A DNA stretch of 61,213 nucleotides from assembly GCA_033765305.1 (NCBI GenBank), contig JANRID010000061.1, forward strand, positions 1 to 61,213, written 5' to 3'. Every line of letters begins with the position of its first letter. Position 1 is the first letter of the stretch. This document shows, piece by piece, positions 52,416 through 58,814 of the stretch. The DNA comes from RDXT01 sp033765305. GTDB lineage: Bacteria; Bacteroidota; Bacteroidia; J057. The position numbers and the translations under genes are program-made. Below the pieces are notes generated by a model. The model saw only the letters and a list, made by a program, of their open reading frames with translations, was not told the origin of the DNA and searched no databases.

Positions 52416-52475
52416 AGCACATCGCATCTTTACAATGGCCGGATCGTTTTCATGCGAGCCGATTCCATCCCGCCC

Positions 52476-52507
52476 CTTGCCCCATTCTCCTGCCTGCGCT
52501 ACCTTTG
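52476..52507 (+). promoter_or_regulatory. Putative guaA promoter
   Basis: CTTG (52476-52479), 20 nt, then TACCTTTG (52500-52507), a perfect TAnnTTTG, only 4 nt before the ATG. The transcript would start at or next to the initiation codon (leaderless or nearly so). Confidence 0.5.
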
Positions 52508-52511
52508 CCGG

Positions 52512-54038
52512 ATGCATCAAAAGGTCATCATCCTGGACTTCGGTTCGCAGTACACCCAGCTCATCGCCCGCCGGGTCCGCGAACAGCATGTCTTCTGCGA
52601 AATCCTGCCTTTCCATACGCCCCTGGAGCCCGGCCCGGACCTCAAAGGCGTGATCCTCTCCGGCAGCCCCTGCTCCGTCAACGATCCGGAGGCGCCTGCG
52701 CCGGATCTCTCCGGCCTCATCGGCCAGGTGCCCATCCTGGCGGTCTGCTACGGCGCGCAGCTCCTGGCCCGCCAGTACCACGGCCGCGTGCAGGCCTCCG
52801 CCAAGCGCGAATACGGCCGCGCCCAGCTGCTGCAGGCCGCCGATTCGCCGCTGTTCCGCTCCGTTTCCCCCGGCTCCCAGGTCTGGATGAGCCACAGCGA
52901 TACCATTACGCAGCTGCCGGAAGGCTACGAGCTGATCGGCCGCACCGAATCGATCGAAGTGGCTGCCTTTCAGCATGCTGCGCTGCGTGTGTACGGCCTG
53001 CAGTTTCACCCCGAGGTGACGCACTCCGTGCAGGGCGTGGATATCCTCCGCAATTTCCTCTTCGACGTCTGCGGCATTGTGCCCGACTGGACGCCGGCCC
53101 ACTTCATCGACGAGACGGTGGCGGCCCTGCGCGCCCGGCTCGGCAGCGACCGCGTCATCTGCGGACTCAGCGGCGGGGTGGATTCCACGGTGGCGGCTAC
53201 GCTCATCCACCAGGCCATCGGCAGCAACCTCTACTGCATCTTCGTCAACAACGGCGTGCTGCGCAAAAACGAGTACGCCCAGGTGCTCCAGCAGTACACC
53301 CAGCTCGGCCTCAACGTCATCGGGGTGGATGCCAGCGCGCAGTTCCTCAGCGCCCTGGCCGGCCTCACCGATCCCGAGCAGAAGCGCAAGGCCATCGGGC
53401 GGGTCTTCATCGAGGTGTTCGAGGAAGAAGCCCGCAAGCTGGACGGCATCCGCTGGCTGGCGCAGGGCACCATTTACCCCGACGTGATCGAGAGCGTATC
53501 GGTCAAAGGCCCTTCGGTCACCATCAAGTCGCACCACAATGTAGGCGGCCTGCCGGAGCGCATGCACATGCAGGTGGTGGAGCCGCTGCGGGCGCTCTTC
53601 AAGGACGAGGTGCGCCGCGTGGGCCGCGATTTAGGCCTCGGCGAGGCCTTTCTGAGCCGGCACCCCTTCCCGGGGCCGGGCCTGGCGATCCGCATTCCCG
53701 GCGAGGTGACCGCCGCCAAGGTGGCCCTGCTGCAGGAGGTCGATGCCATCTTCATCGACGAGCTGAAGTCCTCCGGGCTGTATGACAGCACCTGGCAGGC
53801 CTTCGCCGTGCTGCTGCCGGTATCGGCGGTGGGGGTGATGGGCGATGAGCGGACCTATGAGCAGGTGGTCGCGCTGCGGGCCGTCACCAGCCTGGACGGC
53901 ATGACGGCGGACTGGGCGCGGCTGCCCTACGAGTTTCTGGCGGAGGTGTCGGGCAAAATCATCAACCAGGTGCGCGGCGTCAACCGCGTGGTGTACGACA
54001 TCAGCTCCAAGCCTCCGGCGACGATCGAGTGGGAGTGA
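52512..54038 (+). CDS. guaA: GMP synthase (glutamine-hydrolysing)
   Basis: A 508-residue enzyme converting XMP to GMP with glutamine. The class I amidotransferase domain (1-190) has catalytic Cys79 (AVCYGAQ), His166 and Glu168 (QFHPEV). The ATP-pyrophosphatase domain has the PP-loop SGGVDS (220-225). The C-terminal dimerisation domain has LSRHPFPGPGLAIR and KPPATIEWE. All catalytic residues are present and the length is typical. ATG 52512 (MHQKVIILDFGSQYTQLIAR) is the standard N-terminus. Confidence 0.97.
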   Translation: MHQKVIILDFGSQYTQLIARRVREQHVFCEILPFHTPLEPGPDLKGVILSGSPCSVNDPEAPAPDLSGLIGQVPILAVCYGAQLLARQYHGRVQASAKREYGRAQLLQAADSPLFRSVSPGSQVWMSHSDTITQLPEGYELIGRTESIEVAAFQHAALRVYGLQFHPEVTHSVQGVDILRNFLFDVCGIVPDWTPAHFIDETVAALRARLGSDRVICGLSGGVDSTVAATLIHQAIGSNLYCIFVNNGVLRKNEYAQVLQQYTQLGLNVIGVDASAQFLSALAGLTDPEQKRKAIGRVFIEVFEEEARKLDGIRWLAQGTIYPDVIESVSVKGPSVTIKSHHNVGGLPERMHMQVVEPLRALFKDEVRRVGRDLGLGEAFLSRHPFPGPGLAIRIPGEVTAAKVALLQEVDAIFIDELKSSGLYDSTWQAFAVLLPVSAVGVMGDERTYEQVVALRAVTSLDGMTADWARLPYEFLAEVSGKIINQVRGVNRVVYDISSKPPATIEWE

Positions 54039-54061
54039 GGCCCGGACGGGCAGCATAACAT

Positions 54062-54095
54062 GCAAACGCCTTGCAGCATCCTGCAAGGCGTTTGC
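54062..54095. terminator. Bidirectional terminator between guaA and the SPFH gene
   Basis: GCAAACGCCTTGCAG-catc-CTGCAAGGCGTTTGC, a perfect 15-bp stem with a 4-nt loop, centred between two convergent genes. The T-tract is weak on either side. Confidence 0.75.
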
Positions 54096-54117
54096 GGTAT
54101 AGCGGGGCAGGCCGTGC

Positions 54118-55092
54118 TTACTGCTGGGCAGGCACGTCCTGCTGCATGCGGGGCGGCAGTTCGCGGTGGCGCTGCGCTTCGAGCAGCATCCGGGACTCCT
54201 CGTTGATCACGCCGGCGGCGGTGAAGGAAGTCACGAGCTGGTTCATCATGTCGCTGGCCATGGTGGGCGAATTGGGCAGGAGCACGAGGTTGCTCTTGGA
54301 ATGCGCGCCGAGCGACTGCAGGGTATCGTAGTGCTGGGTAACCACGATCAGGGCAGAGGCTTCCTGGGAGTTGATCCCCACCTTGTTGAGCGCGCCGACG
54401 GAGTCTTCGAGGCCGCGGGCGATCTCGCGGCGCTGGTCGGCGATGCCCTGGCCCTGGAGCTTCTTGCTCTCGGCCTCGGCAGCGGCGATGGCTACGATTT
54501 TAATCCGCTCGGCTTCAGACTCGTACATCGCAGCGACTTTCTCGCGTTCGGCGGCGTTGATGCGGTTCATGGAGCGCTTCACCTGCTCGTCCGGGTCGAT
54601 GTCGGTCACGAGGGCCTTCACGATGCCGTAGCCGTAGTTGTCCATGGCTTCGGACAGCTCGGCCTTGATGGCAATGGCCACATCGTCCTTCCGGGCGAAT
54701 ACTTCGTCGAGCTTCATCTTCGGCACTTCGGCCCGCACCACGTCGAAGACATAGGCCGTAATCTGGGTCTTGGGGTCTTCGAGTTCGTAGAATGCGGAGT
54801 ACTCCTTGCCTTTCAGCACCTGGTACTGGACGGAGACCTTCATGTGCACGAACACGTTGTCGCCGGTTTTCGTCTCGACTTTCACATCGAGCTGCTGGAC
54901 TTTCATGTTCAGCTTGCCTGCTACCTGGTCGATGAAGGGGATTTTAATGTGGAAACCGGCATCGGCAACGCGCTGGAACTTGCCCAGGCGCTGAATGAGC
55001 GCAGCTTGCTGCTGGCGTACGATGACCCAGCCGCTGCGGATAAATGCCGCGCCGCCGAGGATGAGGCCAATGGGAATGAGGATTTCTTCCAT
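54118..55092 (-). CDS. SPFH/Band 7 domain protein (stomatin-like)
   Basis: A 324-residue membrane protein. It has one N-terminal hydrophobic segment (EEILIPIGLILGGAAFI) and a Band 7/PHB domain (about 20-190, VIVRQQQAALIQRLGKFQRVADAGFHIKIPFID, QVLKGKEYSAFYELEDPKTQI, VFDVVRAEVPKMKLDEVF). A coiled-coil region (REKVAAMYESEAERIKIVAIAAAEAESKKLQGQGIADQRREIARGL) drives oligomerisation, followed by a C-terminal segment. The closest type is the stomatin/YbbK-QmcA group that forms membrane microdomains. No partner NfeD gene is adjacent. A TATCTTAG element lies about 40 nt upstream. Confidence 0.93.
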   Translation of the reverse strand: MEEILIPIGLILGGAAFIRSGWVIVRQQQAALIQRLGKFQRVADAGFHIKIPFIDQVAGKLNMKVQQLDVKVETKTGDNVFVHMKVSVQYQVLKGKEYSAFYELEDPKTQITAYVFDVVRAEVPKMKLDEVFARKDDVAIAIKAELSEAMDNYGYGIVKALVTDIDPDEQVKRSMNRINAAEREKVAAMYESEAERIKIVAIAAAEAESKKLQGQGIADQRREIARGLEDSVGALNKVGINSQEASALIVVTQHYDTLQSLGAHSKSNLVLLPNSPTMASDMMNQLVTSFTAAGVINEESRMLLEAQRHRELPPRMQQDVPAQQ

Positions 55093-55180
55093 ACCGCAGG
55101 GGATTTGGGGTGTGTTGAATTCAACTTGCAGTCTGCTAAGATACGAATCCGGGGGAAACGGGTTGGGAAAAATGGAAGTA

Positions 55181-55346
55181 ACGGGTAGTGGGTAGTGGGT
55201 AGTGAGTATTGAGTATTGAGTATTGAGTATTGAGTATTGAGAGGAGCTGCGCTTGGGGATGGCTGAAGTGTAGTAAGTAGCAAGTATCAAGTCGGAAGAC
55301 TGGCTGGGGGGGTATTGAGTAAGAGCCCCCTTGAGGGGGTTGAGGT
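55181..55346. repeat. Composite heptamer-repeat element upstream of SPFH and blaI
   Basis: It starts with three GGTAGTG copies, then five tandem GAGTATT heptamers (to about 55241), AAGTAGCAAGTATCAAGT and AAGACTGG modules (55274-55302), and ends with CCCCCTTGAGGGGGTTG (55326-55342). It occupies most of the divergent intergenic region 55093-55472. Confidence 0.8.
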
Positions 55347-55404
55347 GGCCAGGCTGCGCCGAGGCTTGCGGGAGGTGGAGGGCATCGGATGCGGGCAGTG
55401 TATA

Positions 55405-55418
55405 TCTAATATTTTAGA
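55405..55418. promoter_or_regulatory. Putative BlaI operator
   Basis: TCTAA-tatt-TTAGA, an inverted repeat immediately upstream of the -33 box of the blaI promoter. A second AT-rich partial palindrome lies between -33 and -7. It is a candidate site for the encoded BlaI-type repressor. Confidence 0.4.
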
Positions 55419-55424
55419 AATTAA

Positions 55425-55455
55425 CTTGTGATTTAAAAATTTAAATGTATATTTG
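55425..55455 (+). promoter_or_regulatory. Putative blaI-blaR1 promoter
   Basis: CTTG (55425-55428), 19 nt, then TATATTTG (55448-55455): a full match to the Bacteroidota promoter consensus, 17 nt before the blaI ATG. Confidence 0.65.
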
Positions 55456-55472
55456 TCTTATCACCTTCCGCT

Positions 55473-55853
55473 ATGCAGAAACTCACCCGCGCCGAAGAAG
55501 AAATCATGCAGGCTATCTGGCGCCTCGGCAAATGCTTCATGAAAGATCTCATGGATGCGCTGCCTGAGCCTAAGCCTGCGCAGAGCACCGTGGCTACGCT
55601 GGTGCGCATCCTGGAGTCGAAGGGCTTTGTGGCGCATCACGCCTACGGCAAGGTCTTCGAGTATTATCCCCTTGTGGAGCGCGATGCCTACATGCGCTTT
55701 TATCTGGGCAGTTTTGTGCAGCAGTACTTCGGCGGCTCCTTTACGGAGCTGATGCGGTTTTTCCACCGCTCGGGCGACCTCGATCTCCGCGGGCTGGACG
55801 AGCTGATGCAGGCTGCTTCGGGAGAGCCCTCAGATGATGAACGCCATGCATGA
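55473..55853 (+). CDS. BlaI/MecI/CopY-family repressor
   Basis: A 126-residue repressor. The winged helix KLTRAEEEIMQAIWRLGKCFMKDLMDALPEPKPAQSTVATLVRILESKGFVAHHAYGKVFEYYPLV is the diagnostic BlaI/MecI N-terminal domain; the C-terminal helices form the dimer. In this family the partner M56 metalloprotease cleaves or inactivates the repressor on signal. Its stop overlaps the start of the blaR1-like gene by 20 nt, so the pair is co-translated. Its promoter has a candidate operator. There is no beta-lactamase gene in the window. Confidence 0.92.
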   Translation: MQKLTRAEEEIMQAIWRLGKCFMKDLMDALPEPKPAQSTVATLVRILESKGFVAHHAYGKVFEYYPLVERDAYMRFYLGSFVQQYFGGSFTELMRFFHRSGDLDLRGLDELMQAASGEPSDDERHA

Positions 55854-57033
55854 TCTGAGCGCCTATCTGCTTGCGGGATCGCTTTGGCTGGCCGGGCTGT
55901 ATGCCTACAGCCGTCTGCTGATCCGCCCGCTCAACCGTCCCGGTCTGGAGCGTGCGGCGCTGATGCTGGCCCTGGGCCTTGCGATGGCGGCGCCGCGTCT
56001 GCCGCAGCAGGCTGCGGCGGTATTCGAGCTGCCGGTGCTGGAGCTAAGCTCGGCTCCGGCTGCGCCGGAGGCTGGCGCGGCGCGTGCGCAGCCGGTCTGG
56101 CCGCTGCTGTACTTTGCCGGGGTGCTGGCTGGCCTGCTGCTGCTGCTCGTGCAGGTGCTGCGCCTGCTGGTGCCTGCCCTGCGCTGGCGGCGGGGGCATG
56201 TGGGGCACACGCCGGTGGTGTTCACCGGCGGGCGCATGCCTGCGGGCTCCTTTCTGGCGTGGATTTTCTGGGATGAAACACAGGCCATTGCCGGGGCGGA
56301 CCGCGAAGCCCTCCTGATCCACGAGCGCTGCCACCTGCGGCAGGCGCATGGCCTCGATGCCCTGCTGGCCGGCCTGCTCTGCGCCTTGTTCTGGTTTCAC
56401 CCCCTGGCCTGGGCGCTGCGCCGGGACCTGCGCCGGACGCACGAGCTGCTCGCCGACCGGGCCGCCGCAGCCCGCACGGGCACCGCAGCCTATATCCGTC
56501 TGCTGCTGAGCCAGACGCTGCGCGTGCCGCCCGCCCTGCTCCAGCCTTTCCGCACGTCCACTGTCAAATTCCGTATCCATATGCTGCATGCATCTGTTTC
56601 CCGCCGGAGCCTGCGCGCGCCGCTGCTGCTCCTCCTGCCTGTGCTGGCCGCGCTCGGCCTGCTCTCCGCCTGCCTCCAGCAGGAAAGCGAATCTGTTGCC
56701 CGCGAAGTGACGGTCCAGCCCGGACCTGTGCCGGCGGCCGGCGGCAATGCCCCGGCGCCTGTTGCGCTCAATCTCGATGCCATCCGCAGCTCCATCGGCT
56801 ACCCGGAGGCTGCCCGCGAGGCTGGCCAGTCGGGCAAGGTGATCGTCAAGGTGCTGGTCTCCGAATCAGGCGCCTATGCGCAGCACGAAGTGCTCGCCGG
56901 CGATGCGCCGCTGCTGGTAGCCGCTGTCGAGGCGCAGCTGCCGCAGCTGCAGTTCGAGCCGGCCCGCGATGCCAGCGGCAAGGCCCTGGCTGCCTGGGTG
57001 GCGATCCCCTTCAATTTTGTCCTGCTGGACTAA
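55834..57033 (+). CDS. BlaR1-type M56 metallopeptidase fused to a TonB C-terminal domain
   Basis: A 399-residue membrane protein. N-terminal transmembrane helices (about 8-30, 40-52 and 92-115) precede a cytoplasmic gluzincin domain with H163-E-R-C-H167 (HExxH), FWFHPLAWALRRDLRRTHELLADR (third ligand Glu) and a further TM with a Cys (LLLLLPVLAALGLLSAC, about 263-280). The C-terminal about 90 residues (310-399) are a TonB_C-like domain (GYPEAAREAGQSGKVIVKVLVSESG, VEAQLPQLQFEPARD). M56-TonB fusions are frequent in Bacteroidota and presumably couple sensing to the outer membrane. The initiation codon could be ATG 55834 or 55846. Confidence 0.9.
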   Translation: MMNAMHDLSAYLLAGSLWLAGLYAYSRLLIRPLNRPGLERAALMLALGLAMAAPRLPQQAAAVFELPVLELSSAPAAPEAGAARAQPVWPLLYFAGVLAGLLLLLVQVLRLLVPALRWRRGHVGHTPVVFTGGRMPAGSFLAWIFWDETQAIAGADREALLIHERCHLRQAHGLDALLAGLLCALFWFHPLAWALRRDLRRTHELLADRAAAARTGTAAYIRLLLSQTLRVPPALLQPFRTSTVKFRIHMLHASVSRRSLRAPLLLLLPVLAALGLLSACLQQESESVAREVTVQPGPVPAAGGNAPAPVALNLDAIRSSIGYPEAAREAGQSGKVIVKVLVSESGAYAQHEVLAGDAPLLVAAVEAQLPQLQFEPARDASGKALAAWVAIPFNFVLLD

Positions 57034-57394
57034 GTACCGCTCAAAAAATACATTCCGCTGTTGACCCGGTCTTTTGCACGAATACTGCGTCAGAAAAGCC
57101 CTCATTTGGCCCGCCAAACTCGGTTTTTCTTCCTTGTCTTCGCACAACATCCCATCGCAACATCTGGAAGTTATTTTTGAGTGTTACTAAGAAGTCCGGC
57201 ACCGGAAGCACCTGCGCCGCTGTGCCGGCGCTTGTGCCATTTGCAGGGATACGGATACAGCTTGCACGGATGCATGGAAGACCGATGCATGGAAAATGCG
57301 CATCCGGGCCGTCGGATGCTGCCTGCGGCGGCCCCTGCGCCGGACTACCCTGCCAGGCCTGCCCGCAGACGAAGTCCGGCCCAGCCCCCTGCCT
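57034..57394. other. Intergenic region, no gene seen
   Basis: A 361-nt gap between convergent genes. It contains an 11-nt direct repeat GATGCATGGAA (57269-57279 and 57284-57294) and a GCGCCG/CGGCGC mini-hairpin at about 57214-57231. No coding sequence or known RNA was recognised. Confidence 0.45.
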
Positions 57395-58312
57395 TTACCG
57401 GACCGCCGCCCAGACCGCCAGCCCGATCAGGCCCGCAATCACCAGCAGCGCACCGATCTGGTAGCCGTTGAGCCGCTCGCGGTACTGCGGCGGCAGCTGG
57501 CGCTGCTTGGGGTCAAACGCAGCCCGGAGATACCCGATGAGCGCGCCCGGAATAAACAGAAAGCCCGCAGTGGAGCCTGCTGCCACCCGCCAGATCAGGC
57601 GGAGGCGGTCGCCGAAGCTCAGGGGACGGTCTGCGGGCTCGGCGATCCGGGCCGAAGCGGCCGGCGACTCGCCCGGAGCCGGCTTGCGGCCTGCAATGGC
57701 CATGCCGTATTCCGCCTTGCTCCGGTACCAGGCCGGACGCACATAGCGCACCTGGATATCGGTAAAGCCCGCTTTCTCATACCAGCCCCGGAACTCCGCC
57801 TCGGACGGAAAGAGCATCCAGGTATTGGCAATCCAGCGGGAAAAGCGGTTCTGCGGCTCCAGCGGCCCGATATTCAGGGCGATGCCGCCGGGCTTGATCA
57901 CGCGGTAGGACTCCGCGATGCCCTGCTGCGGGTCGGGCCAGTATTCGATGCTGCCGGCGGAGACGTAGCGGTCGAAATGATCGGTAGGGAAGGGGATATG
58001 CTCCGCATCGCCGAGCTGGAAGGTGCAGCCCTGCAGATCCGGCTTGCGGCGGGCCTTGGCCATCTGATGCGGGCTCTGGTCCACGCAGGTCACCTGCGAA
58101 GCCGGCACCCGCTGCACGATGCCCTGGGTCGTAAACCCGGTGCCCGAGCCCACGTCGATGACCTTGAGCGACGGATCGTCGAGCTGGGCCAGCTCCAGCG
58201 ACTCGTCGCGCATGCGCGGGGTCCAGAAGAGCGGGTTGACGAACTTGTCGTAGAAATTCGAGAGGTACCAGTAAAACCAGTAGGCTTCGCGCTTATGCTG
58301 GATCAGTCGCAT
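57395..58312 (-). CDS. SAM-dependent methyltransferase resembling plant VTE3 (MPBQ/MSBQ type)
   Basis: A 305-residue class I methyltransferase. The N-terminus MRLIQHKREAYWFYWYLSNF, SAM motif I VIDVGSGTGFTT, DQSPHQMAKAR, the block FPTDHFDRYVSAGSIEYWPD, RVIKPGGIALNIGPL and WMLFPSEAEFRGWYEKAGF follow, in order, the plant chloroplast enzyme that methylates 2-methyl-6-phytylbenzoquinol and plastoquinol precursors (recalled similarity, not computed). Two C-terminal membrane segments (about 243-265 and 284-303) would anchor it. A quinone ring-methylation role, possibly in menaquinone synthesis, is inference. The start ATG 58312-58310 is at MRLIQHKREAYW. Confidence 0.85.
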   Translation of the reverse strand: MRLIQHKREAYWFYWYLSNFYDKFVNPLFWTPRMRDESLELAQLDDPSLKVIDVGSGTGFTTQGIVQRVPASQVTCVDQSPHQMAKARRKPDLQGCTFQLGDAEHIPFPTDHFDRYVSAGSIEYWPDPQQGIAESYRVIKPGGIALNIGPLEPQNRFSRWIANTWMLFPSEAEFRGWYEKAGFTDIQVRYVRPAWYRSKAEYGMAIAGRKPAPGESPAASARIAEPADRPLSFGDRLRLIWRVAAGSTAGFLFIPGALIGYLRAAFDPKQRQLPPQYRERLNGYQIGALLVIAGLIGLAVWAAVR

Positions 58313-58368
58313 GGCAAGGGAGTTTGGCGGCCAATATCGGCAAATTAACCTGCCCGCAGAATCTTTTG

Positions 58369-58647
58369 TTACCCGGTTCCGGAAGATTCCCCGTGCAGCA
58401 GATCCCAGATCCGCCACAGCAGGAGCAGCGCCGGCGGCAGGCACACCAGCAGCAGGCCCAGCAGCGGCTGTCTGAACGCATACCTCGCAGCGAGGCTGCC
58501 GGCCAGCGCAGCAGCCAGGACCAGCAGCAGCCCGGCCTGCAGCCCGGTGGAGGCATTCATTTCCCCCCGGAACGCCATCGCCATTCCCACCAATATGGCC
58601 AGCAGCAGATCTGCCGACCAGAGAACCCAGAACAGTGCAGCTTGCAT
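58369..58647 (-). CDS. Hypothetical small membrane protein
   Basis: A 92-residue hydrophobic protein beginning MQAALFWVLWSADLLLAILVG, with three predicted membrane helices and a short charged tail (RIWDLLHGESSGTG). The family is not recognised. The longer start at 58677 overlaps a TACCTATG promoter-like element, so ATG 58647-58645 is preferred. It is 56 nt upstream of the methyltransferase gene on the same strand and could be co-transcribed with it. Confidence 0.5.
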   Translation of the reverse strand: MQAALFWVLWSADLLLAILVGMAMAFRGEMNASTGLQAGLLLVLAAALAGSLAARYAFRQPLLGLLLVCLPPALLLLWRIWDLLHGESSGTG

Positions 58648-58673
58648 GCGGTATGCAGCCCTTGAGGCCGGGT

Positions 58674-58692
58674 GCATAGGTAGGGAAAATCC
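58674..58692 (-). promoter_or_regulatory. Putative promoter of the small membrane gene
   Basis: Minus-strand GGATTTTCCCTACCTATGC matches the 19-mer upstream of the MBL gene (47382-47400) with one mismatch. The -7 box here is TACCTATG. Confidence 0.4.
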
Positions 58693-58814
58693 GGCAGCCC
58701 GGCACCTGTTTGCAAGCCGTACAATCGTTTTCGGTCCGCGAATCCGCCCTTTCGCCCCCCGGTCCTGCGTGCAGACTGCCGATTGCGTATCTTTCGGTTC
58801 TACTCGCAAAAGCC

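Noticed and set aside
55204..55241. Tandem repeats considered as a CRISPR array
   Set aside because: Units are 7 nt with no spacers and no cas genes nearby; they are heptamer tandem repeats.
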